Shown here in pieces: positions 1 through 4,945 of a DNA stretch of 6,026 nt. The stretch's first letter is position 1, and each line of letters begins with the position of its first letter. The translations under genes were made by a program, and so were the position numbers. The stretch comes from Rhodospirillaceae bacterium (GTDB lineage Bacteria; Pseudomonadota; Alphaproteobacteria; MPNO01; UBA2964), in the NCBI GenBank assembly GCA_018660305.1, contig JABJKO010000310.1, forward strand, positions 1 through 6,026, read 5' to 3'. The notes below the pieces were generated by a model. The model was not told the origin of the DNA. It did no database searches and saw only the letters and a list, made by a program, of their open reading frames with translations.

Positions 1-306
1 CATACCGTGGGTGCCGGCCCCCAGGCATTTGTATAGAAATTCGATACGCCCCAGCGCCCGGTCCACCTGATAGACACTCATGGGCCGGCGCAGGAATGGT
101 GCCCCCGCTTCCGATGCCGGGCACAGAAGATGGAAGAACTGGCCCGCCTCTGCTGTCAGCGCCGTATCCGGTGCCGCCAGCACAAGCCGCTTGTACCGGT
201 CATTGACCCAGTCATTGCTCACGACAATGCACAGGTTTTCCGCAACCCGGAATCCCGTATCCGTCCCCGCCTTTACCTGCGGCTCTGTGTTCAAAATCGA
301 CGCCAA
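1..306 (-). CDS. PyrK-like dihydroorotate dehydrogenase electron-transfer subunit, N-terminal part (cut by window edge)
   Basis: This is the first 102 codons of a gene that continues past the left edge. The protein reads MASILNTEPQVKAG..., and residues 55-102 match the FAD-binding barrel of PyrK: GQFFHL at 55-60, then LRRPMSVY at 72-79 (the RRPxS flavin motif), then LYKCLGAGTHGM at 91-102, which corresponds to PyrK's YRxxGxGT stretch. In the family, PyrK carries FAD and a [2Fe-2S] cluster and passes electrons between NAD(H) and the catalytic dihydroorotate dehydrogenase in the cytoplasm; the NAD and cluster domains would lie outside the window. I chose the TTG at 306-304 because AGGAG (318-314) sits 7 nt upstream. 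An in-frame ATG at 351-349 has no comparable ribosome site and overlaps the likely -10 box. The gene is co-directional with the regulator upstream, after a 135-bp gap. It could instead be another ferredoxin-reductase-like flavoprotein, since only the N-terminal third is visible. Confidence 0.72.
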   Translation of the reverse strand, partial: MASILNTEPQVKAGTDTGFRVAENLCIVVSNDWVNDRYKRLVLAAPDTALTAEAGQFFHLLCPASEAGAPFLRRPMSVYQVDRALGRIEFLYKCLGAGTHGM

Positions 307-313
307 TGAAGTG

Positions 314-318
314 CTCCT
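314..318 (-). promoter_or_regulatory. Shine-Dalgarno site that fixes a TTG start
   Basis: On the minus strand AGGAG lies 7 nt before TTG at 306-304. It is the only good ribosome site near the start of the PyrK-like gene and favours TTG over the in-frame ATG 45 bases upstream. Confidence 0.65.
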
Positions 319-346
319 ACACCGTTTAGCGGCTGGTAGGCGACGA

Positions 347-375
347 ATCATGACGTGTTTCGTTCATCTTTTCAA
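347..375 (-). promoter_or_regulatory. putative sigma-70-type promoter of the PyrK-like gene
   Basis: On the minus strand TTGAAA (375-370, 5 of 6 to the -35 consensus) is followed after exactly 17 nt by CATGAT (352-347, 4 of 6 to TATAAT). Transcription would begin near 340, giving a leader of about 35 nt to the TTG start and leaving the upstream ATG untranslated. This is a consensus match by eye only. The gap between the two minus-strand genes shows no convincing terminator, so some read-through from the regulator gene is also possible. Confidence 0.35.
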
Positions 376-441
376 GAATTGTCTCAATTTTTAGATTCAG
401 CGTCCAAACGGCCAACTAGGCTAAGGGACCACGCCGATGAA

Positions 442-1320
442 CTATCCCGCGTTTTTTTTGATCACGGACCGGGCGAAGGCTGCCGCTTCACGTCCCTTGA
501 GCGCGCGGCTCCAGAGGTCCTCGGCGGTGGCTTCATGCAGCGTGATGGCTTCCGGCGCCGAGGTAATCATGGCGACACCCACCCGTACGTTGGGCTGTTC
601 ACCCAGCCGGAACGGGCTCACCGCCAGCACCGGCCGGTCCGGCTGACGGAAGATCTGAAAACTGGCATGGGGCAGCGTATCGCGGACGATACCGATCTGA
701 ACCCCGATGGGTTCTTCCTCCATGATTTGAACCGCCCGCTCGACTTCCTGCGCCGCCAGTTGCCGACGGCGGCGGCGGGTGCGCGCCGGTAAATCCGCCC
801 TGCCGACCAGCCCATTGCGTAGAAAGCGGTCCAGTTCGGTTTCGGCGATCAGACTCACAATGCTCGGCTGGCGTCGCCGGTAGGTCGCTTTGCGGTCCTT
901 GAGGATGGCCATGATCTCACCGACTTCGACCACCGCGCGGTCGTGGTTCTCGAGACTGTCCGGAATGCTTTCCACCAGAACCTGCTCGAGAATGGAATCG
1001 TAGGAATCCGATGTGAGTAGATAAGAGACCGGACCGAAGAGCACGATGATGTGCTCGACGGTCTCTTCGATCTGGCGCATGCGTTCAAAGAAAGCCACCG
1101 CCGAGCTGACATATTCAACCCCGACCCCCAGCAATGTGGGCACCGAGACCTCCAATAGATCGGCGAAACGCTCCAGCGTGTCGATCTTGGCCACTTCCCC
1201 TTTTTCATAACGATAGAGAGCGGCCCGCGAAATCCCGATCCTGGCGGCAATCTCATCGGCGTTCAGACCCGACGCCATACGAAAAGCCTTCAGCCGGTCA
1301 CCAATATCGTCGAAGCGCAT
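442..1320 (-). CDS. XRE-family helix-turn-helix regulator with uncharacterised C-terminal domain
   Basis: A 292-aa cytoplasmic DNA-binding protein. Residues 5-60 form an XRE/Cro-type helix-turn-helix: DIGDRLKAFRMASGLNADEI, then AARIGISRAALYRYEKGE, then a capping helix DTLERFADLLEVSVPTLLG. Residues 61-292 match no ligand-binding family I recognise. They include predicted helices at 72-145, a very basic stretch at 180-187 (RTRRRRRQ), and a mixed segment at 205-262 that could bind a ligand or mediate dimerisation. I chose ATG at 1320-1318 because AGGA (1332-1329) lies 8 nt upstream. An ATG two codons earlier (1326) is too close to that site, and the reading frame open further upstream to 1383 has no support. 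The gene is divergent from the 378-aa gene at 1476, which is a likely target along with its own promoter (inference). Eight consecutive A residues on the coding strand (459-452) lie within the last five codons. The HTH call is firm; the effector and targets are unknown. Confidence 0.85.
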   Translation of the reverse strand: MRFDDIGDRLKAFRMASGLNADEIAARIGISRAALYRYEKGEVAKIDTLERFADLLEVSVPTLLGVGVEYVSSAVAFFERMRQIEETVEHIIVLFGPVSYLLTSDSYDSILEQVLVESIPDSLENHDRAVVEVGEIMAILKDRKATYRRRQPSIVSLIAETELDRFLRNGLVGRADLPARTRRRRRQLAAQEVERAVQIMEEEPIGVQIGIVRDTLPHASFQIFRQPDRPVLAVSPFRLGEQPNVRVGVAMITSAPEAITLHEATAEDLWSRALKGREAAAFARSVIKKNAG

Positions 1321-1475
1321 GGGCATGTTCCTGCATACCGCTAGATCAATCCAGGAGCAATAGACAGGGGGACCGCAGCTCAATGTGTCGGCAATTTACG
1401 ATCTTAAGGGATTAAACATGAGAACTACTTTTAATAGTATTACAGAAATAAATATCTATTATTAGTGTATATATT
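1321..1475. promoter_or_regulatory. divergent AT-rich intergenic region between regulator and 378-aa gene
   Basis: This 155-bp gap must carry the start signals of both divergent genes. Its right half (about 1412-1475) is overwhelmingly A and T, in sharp contrast to the GC-rich surroundings. A weak plus-strand promoter candidate is TTAAAC (1412-1417), 17 nt, then TAGTAT (1435-1440, 4 of 6 to TATAAT); the -35 match is poor. No convincing minus-strand promoter stands out upstream of the regulator. A site for the adjacent XRE protein would be expected here by analogy with other divergent regulator pairs. Confidence 0.4.
1432..1442. repeat. 11-bp perfect palindrome TAATAgTATTA, candidate operator
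   Basis: TAATA and TATTA flank a single G, forming a perfect inverted repeat that overlaps the candidate -10 element of the 378-aa gene. Short palindromes of this size are typical XRE operators, but in such AT-rich sequence a chance palindrome is quite possible. Confidence 0.3.
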
Positions 1476-2612
1476 ATGTCGAACTTTTTATTAGACGTGA
1501 ATTTCAGACGTGACAACGATTCACTCTACGTCATGCCCCTTCAGATCGTCCCGTTTGCCACACCGGCTTTGCGCCGCGGCAAGCTGATCAGAAACACAAT
1601 CCTCAAACCGGCCATCGAAGTATATCGTTCCGAAGATGGTGTCAGCGGCCAGATTTTGATCGAGGACATAACCCCCGAGTTCGGTCACTACCATTTCGGG
1701 TGGGACGACAAAGAAAAAAATCCTGACTACAAGGTCCTGCGCAAGCTCGCGAAACTGACGAGTTATGATATTTACACCCTGAGAATATTTTTCCGTGAAT
1801 TGGACATAACACTGGAATCCGTTGATTACCTGGAACTTTCCAATGAACAAAAACAACAGCTCAACGGGTATATGCGCGCCTTCACCCAACCGCTGGTGAA
1901 ACATATCTATGGGGAAACAAAGGTCGATGCACTGGAGGCCGCCGATATTATCCGCCTGTTCAGCGATCCCGACACGGAAAAAGCACTGCAGAATATCCGG
2001 CGGCTCGCCGACCTGTTGGACGTAGAGGTCGAGGGCATACCGGCCTTTCTCGAGGATTTCGCCGATATCTATCTGTCGTTTTCCTATTACCAGCAATATC
2101 TCGACGACATCGTGCCCAAGATGAGCGATATGGTGAAGGAAATCGATGAGCTTCGACATAATTGGCAGATGAAACAGGACGCCAATTTGATGAATGCCAG
2201 CCAGGTACTGGTCAACGATTTGAACGATTTGACATCCAGTACGACAGGCCGCTTCGAGAGTTTCCACAAGAATACCGAAAACATGTGGAATGATCTCTCG
2301 GCCGAACGGTTCCGCTCAACCGAAACGATGATCAGGGCCTACCACAAGACCATCGGTGGCGTGCTTTGCGGTCTTGGAATTAAAATGAATGCGTGGAAAA
2401 AACGCTTTCCCAATCACGACACCGGAAGCCCTCAGGCGCGGGTGGAAATGATCCTGTCCAGCATGATGCCGGGCATGGAGATTATAAAAAGGATCGACGC
2501 GGCGGCGCCACATCTCACCGACACCCCAGTCAAACAGCCTAAACCAAAGACCATCAGAGAAGCGGAGACTATGGATGTAGAGCTCCCCGCCCAGGCAATC
2601 GGCCGCGCCTGA
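1476..2612 (+). CDS. uncharacterised 378-aa helical cytoplasmic protein
   Basis: I do not recognise this family. No signal peptide or membrane segment is visible, so the product is probably cytoplasmic. Residues 1-75 look like a mixed beta-rich N-terminus (FLLDVNF, SLYVMPLQIVPF, AIEVYRSEDG, ILIEDITPEF). Residues 85-340 are almost entirely helix-like, with a polar, possibly coiled-coil region at about 205-290 rich in Asp, Asn, Glu and Lys. A short hydrophobic run (TIGGVLCGLG, 292-301) follows. Residues 341-378 form a Pro/Lys/Glu-rich, probably disordered tail. A 9-bp tandem duplication at 2214-2231 encodes the NDLNDL repeat. The start is uncertain: ATG at 1476 has no Shine-Dalgarno site, and neither do GTG at 1497 or ATG at 1533 (codon 20). 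Base composition is visibly less GC-rich than the flanking genes, with AAA, AAT and ATA codons common, which hints at a different history. It is divergent from the XRE regulator and ends 242 bp before the LeuC-like gene. That it is a real gene is well supported by codon pattern and length. Confidence 0.75.
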   Translation: MSNFLLDVNFRRDNDSLYVMPLQIVPFATPALRRGKLIRNTILKPAIEVYRSEDGVSGQILIEDITPEFGHYHFGWDDKEKNPDYKVLRKLAKLTSYDIYTLRIFFRELDITLESVDYLELSNEQKQQLNGYMRAFTQPLVKHIYGETKVDALEAADIIRLFSDPDTEKALQNIRRLADLLDVEVEGIPAFLEDFADIYLSFSYYQQYLDDIVPKMSDMVKEIDELRHNWQMKQDANLMNASQVLVNDLNDLTSSTTGRFESFHKNTENMWNDLSAERFRSTETMIRAYHKTIGGVLCGLGIKMNAWKKRFPNHDTGSPQARVEMILSSMMPGMEIIKRIDAAAPHLTDTPVKQPKPKTIREAETMDVELPAQAIGRA

Positions 2613-2854
2613 AGAAGCGGTCGGCCTCCTTAACGGCCCCGTCTACCTGCCCGGTCTCCCCGCGCCAAAGAAGCTTCCTGAGTTCATGGCTGGGACAAAC
2701 TTCCAAAGCCCCTCGACACATTGGTAAGCCTGTGCTCACACTATCGGGAGTTTGCCGGATAAAACTGTTCGGGCGCGCCATCCTCCGTTTGTAGTGCGCC
2801 CCGCGCATCACGCGGGCCGGCCCATAAATTCCGAAAACATCACGGGAGAGGTAG
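2613..2854 (+). promoter_or_regulatory. leader and promoter region of the LeuCD-like operon
   Basis: The 242-bp gap contains no plausible gene on either strand. I see no strong -35/-10 pair; TTGGTA at 2721-2726 is the best -35-like hexamer but lacks a good -10 partner. An inverted repeat AGTTT (2749-2753) and AAACT (2762-2766) with an 8-bp spacer is a weak operator candidate. A GC-rich hairpin lies at 2800-2816. The ribosome site of the LeuC-like gene is GGAG at 2845-2848, 6 nt before ATG 2855. I see no leucine-codon-rich leader peptide or attenuator of the kind found before some leu operons. Confidence 0.35.
2800..2816 (+). other. GC-rich hairpin in the leader of the LeuC-like gene
   Basis: CCCGCG (2800-2805), a 5-nt loop CATCA, and CGCGGG (2811-2816) form a perfect 6-bp stem about 38 nt before the start codon. 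No T-run follows, so an intrinsic terminator is unlikely. It may be an mRNA structure or protein-binding site, or may simply reflect high GC content. Confidence 0.35.
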
Positions 2855-4264
2855 ATGTCCAAGACGCTGTTCGAGAAAATCTGGGACCGGCATGTGGTCA
2901 CTGATCTCGGCGACGGGTTTGCGCTGGTTTTCGTCGATCGGCACATGATACCGGAGGTCGCCGCGGCGCAGGTTCACAAACTCAAGGACCAGAATCTGGC
3001 GCTTAAATACCCGCAATTGACCTTCGGCGTGTCCGATCACACCGTACCGGCCATGTGGGCCGCGCTCGAAAACCCCGAGGATCGGCAGAACGATTACACG
3101 AAGAAGATGAAAGCCGGTGCGGCCGCCTTCGGTTTTCACCATTTCGATGTGGATACGCCGGACCAGGGGATCAGCCATATCGTCGCCGCCGAGCAGGGCC
3201 TTGCCCTGCCGGGAACGACGCTGGCCTGCGTTGACAGCCATGTCTGCACCGTCGGGGCGTTGGGCGGTATCTCCTGGGCGTTCGGCGCCAGCGAGGTCTT
3301 CCATGTGCTCGCCACCCAGACCAGCATCCTGCGTAAACCACCGACCATGCGGATCAACATGGACGGCACGCCCGCCGGCACGGTGACGCCCAAAGACATT
3401 GCCCTTTATCTGGTCGGCCAAATCGGTGCCGCCGGCGCCCTCGGCCGCGCGGTGGAATTCGCCGGCCCGGTGGTCCGCGCCATGCCCATGGAGGGCCGCT
3501 TTACCCTGTGCAATATGGCGGTTGAGATGGGCGCGGCGTTCGCCACCATTCAGCCCGACGATATCACGTTCGATTATCTAAAGGGCCGCCGCTACGCCCC
3601 CGCGGGCGCCGCGTGGGACTCGGCCATGGCCCAATGGCGCTTGCTGAAATCCGATGACGATGCCCGCTTCGATCACGAGGCAAGTATCGATTTCACCCAA
3701 GTGGCGCCGCAGGTCAGCTGGGGGATCAGCCCGCAGGATGTCATTTCCGTGGATGGAATTGTACCCGATCCGGCCGCCGAACCGGACAGCCAGAAGCGCC
3801 ACGCCATGGAAGCGGGTCTCGACCATACCGGGCTGACCCCTGGCGTCCCCATCGAAGGAACCGAGATCGATTGGGTTTTCATCGGGTCCTGCACCAACAA
3901 CCGGATTTCCGACCTGCGGGCCGCGGCGAAGATAATCGAAGGCCACGCGGTGGCCGACAATGTTACTGCCTGGGTGGTCCCCGGCTCGCTGCGCATCCGC
4001 GCCCAGGCGGAGGAAGAGGGGCTGGACCGTATCTTCTCGGAATCCGGCTTCAACTGGGGATGGCCCGGCTGTTCCATGTGTGGCGGCCAGGGCAACGGGT
4101 TTACCGAACGTCTCAAGCCCGGCATTCGCGCGGTCTCCACCATCAACCGCAATCTGCCGGGCCGGCAGGGTCCCGGCAGCATCACCCATCTGGTAAGCCC
4201 GCCCATGGCGGCCGCGGCGGCCATCACCGGCCGCATCACCGATGTCAGAAAGCTGGAGGGCTGA
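2855..4264 (+). CDS. LeuC-like large subunit of an aconitase-superfamily hydro-lyase (divergent 3-isopropylmalate dehydratase type)
   Basis: The 469 residues align end to end with the long bacterial LeuC form, from MSKTLFEKIWDRHVV to SPPMAAAAAITGRITDVR. LeuC with LeuD reversibly dehydrates and rehydrates isopropylmalate through a [4Fe-4S] cluster in the cytoplasm. The three cluster cysteines are present at the expected places: C346 in GSCTNNR, C406 and C409 in PGCSMC. The family motifs VDRH (27-30), DSH (127-129), ASEVFHVLATQ (145-155), MEGRFTLCNMAVEMGA (212-227), VVPGS (374-378) and NRNLPGRQG (431-439) are recognisable. Several positions differ from ordinary LeuC: VDSHVCTVG replaces GDSHTATHG, CGGQGNG follows PGCSM where LeuC has CLAMN, and GIRAVSTINRNLPG replaces GERCASTSNRNFEG. 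These changes suggest another substrate. GGAG at 2845-2848 supports the start. The stop is 3 bp before the small-subunit gene, so the two are co-transcribed. Superfamily and subunit role are near certain; use in leucine synthesis is doubtful, and no leuA or leuB is in the window. Confidence 0.93.
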   Translation: MSKTLFEKIWDRHVVTDLGDGFALVFVDRHMIPEVAAAQVHKLKDQNLALKYPQLTFGVSDHTVPAMWAALENPEDRQNDYTKKMKAGAAAFGFHHFDVDTPDQGISHIVAAEQGLALPGTTLACVDSHVCTVGALGGISWAFGASEVFHVLATQTSILRKPPTMRINMDGTPAGTVTPKDIALYLVGQIGAAGALGRAVEFAGPVVRAMPMEGRFTLCNMAVEMGAAFATIQPDDITFDYLKGRRYAPAGAAWDSAMAQWRLLKSDDDARFDHEASIDFTQVAPQVSWGISPQDVISVDGIVPDPAAEPDSQKRHAMEAGLDHTGLTPGVPIEGTEIDWVFIGSCTNNRISDLRAAAKIIEGHAVADNVTAWVVPGSLRIRAQAEEEGLDRIFSESGFNWGWPGCSMCGGQGNGFTERLKPGIRAVSTINRNLPGRQGPGSITHLVSPPMAAAAAITGRITDVRKLEG

Positions 4265-4267
4265 ACC

Positions 4268-4900
4268 ATGGCCGTTTCTTTCACCACGCTCTCAGGCGCC
4301 GCGGCTCCCTATCTCGAGGAAAATGTCAGCACCAATGTGATCTCGGTACAGAAACCGCACGGCCATGATCCGGCCACCGCCGATCCCCGTGATGAACTTC
4401 TCTCCGGCCTGCGGTTCGATGAAAGCGGCATCGAGCATCCGGAATTCGTCCTGAACCGTCCCGAGTTTCGGGAGGCGAAATTTCTGATAGCCGGCGCGAA
4501 TTTCGGCTGTGCCAGTTCGCGCGAAAACGCCGTCATCGCGCTCAGCAACTTTGGCATTCGCTGCGTCATCGCGCCGAGCACGGGCGACATTTTCTTCAAC
4601 AACTGCTTCAAGTTCGGCGTGCTGCCGGTCATCCTGCCGCAAGACGAGGTGCTGGCGCTGGCGGCGGAAGCAATGCCGGGCGCGCCCTCTGCCATATTTT
4701 CCGCTGACCTTGAAAAGAATGAACTGGTCACACCCAGTGGCCGGACGCTCGCCATTCCCCTGCCCGCCTTTCGGCGTCAGCAACTCCTGGAAGGGCTGAA
4801 TGAAGTGGAGTTGACCCTGCAGCGTGCCAGCGACATTGAATCCTTCCATCGATCCGCCGCCGGGCAACAACCCTGGATGTACGATCTCGGCATAAAATAA
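4268..4900 (+). CDS. LeuD-like small subunit of the same hydro-lyase
   Basis: A 210-aa protein of normal LeuD length (about 200 aa) that supplies the swivelling domain closing the active site over the large subunit's iron-sulfur cluster. Recognisable LeuD landmarks are the N-terminal ENVSTN (18-23), HPEFVLNRPEFREAKFLIAG (57-76), NFGCASSRENA (78-88), IAPSTGDIFFNNCFKFGVLP (101-120), the late GRT..IPLPAFRRQQLLEGLNE and a C-terminal QQPWM. Two hallmark motifs are altered: ENVDTD has become ENVSTN, and GSSREHA has become ASSRENA, while Ser83, Ser84 and Arg85 are kept. The segment after ENVSTN also lacks the usual LeuD IIPKQFLK pattern, reading ISVQKPHGHD, which is where substrate recognition is tuned in this family. 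GGAGG (4255-4259) lies 8 nt before ATG and overlaps the end of the large-subunit gene, consistent with translational coupling. The stop codon forms the first base of the convergent terminator hairpin. The role as partner subunit is firm; the substrate is unknown. Confidence 0.92.
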   Translation: MAVSFTTLSGAAAPYLEENVSTNVISVQKPHGHDPATADPRDELLSGLRFDESGIEHPEFVLNRPEFREAKFLIAGANFGCASSRENAVIALSNFGIRCVIAPSTGDIFFNNCFKFGVLPVILPQDEVLALAAEAMPGAPSAIFSADLEKNELVTPSGRTLAIPLPAFRRQQLLEGLNEVELTLQRASDIESFHRSAAGQQPWMYDLGIK

Positions 4901-4925
4901 GGGCCGGCCCCGAAGGACCGGCCCT
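4900..4925 (-). terminator. intrinsic terminator between convergent genes, oriented for the binding-protein transcript
   Basis: AGGGCCGG (4900-4907) and CCGGCCCT (4918-4925) are perfectly complementary. Read on the minus strand the stem extends by a U-G wobble and two C-G pairs to a UUCG tetraloop closed by C-G, an exceptionally stable fold, and is followed by TTATTTTAT. That is a good rho-independent terminator 20 bp after the binding-protein stop codon. On the plus strand the inner stem has an A-C mismatch, a CGAA loop and no T-run (TCATCCCG), so it would be weaker for the LeuCD-like operon. The T-rich flank lies inside the last codons of the small-subunit gene. Confidence 0.8.
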
Positions 4926-4945
4926 CATCCCGTCTCAGACTTCTA

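Noticed and set aside
80..394. 104-codon plus-strand open frame at the left end
   Set aside because: It is antisense to the PyrK-like gene, whose minus-strand product carries the clear GQF and RRPxS motifs.
355..792. 145-codon plus-strand open frame opposite the end of the regulator gene
   Set aside because: It is antisense to a recognisable XRE protein, starts at an unsupported ATG and its product resembles no family; it is open only because of GC-rich codon structure.
1321..1383. Extension of the regulator by 21 residues to the upstream ATG at 1383
   Set aside because: That ATG has no ribosome site, the added residues (rich in Cys, Pro and Trp) do not resemble an XRE N-terminus, and AGGA at 1332-1329 is ideally spaced for the ATG at 1320.
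2214..2231. Two tandem copies of AACGATTTG
   Set aside because: It is an in-frame duplication encoding NDLNDL in the 378-aa protein; two short copies are not evidence of a functional repeat array.
1521..2267. 248-codon minus-strand open frame opposite the 378-aa gene
   Set aside because: Either strand could be coding for an unknown gene, but the plus frame is longer, spans the whole region and has a more natural amino-acid profile. The antisense product has a hydrophobic, His/Gln/Cys-rich composition typical of reverse-complement frames and has no ribosome site.
2618..2640. Inverted GGCC pair just after the 378-aa gene as a terminator
   Set aside because: The arms are only 4 bp, GGCC is itself palindromic and common in this GC-rich DNA, and there is no T-run.
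2569..2946. 125-codon minus-strand open frame covering the gap before the LeuC-like gene
   Set aside because: It overlaps the starts and ends of both neighbours, is Arg-rich and low in complexity, and has no recognisable motif.
3578..4287. Two minus-strand open frames of about 204 codons inside the LeuC-like gene
   Set aside because: They are shadows of a gene whose plus-strand product aligns over its full length with LeuC.
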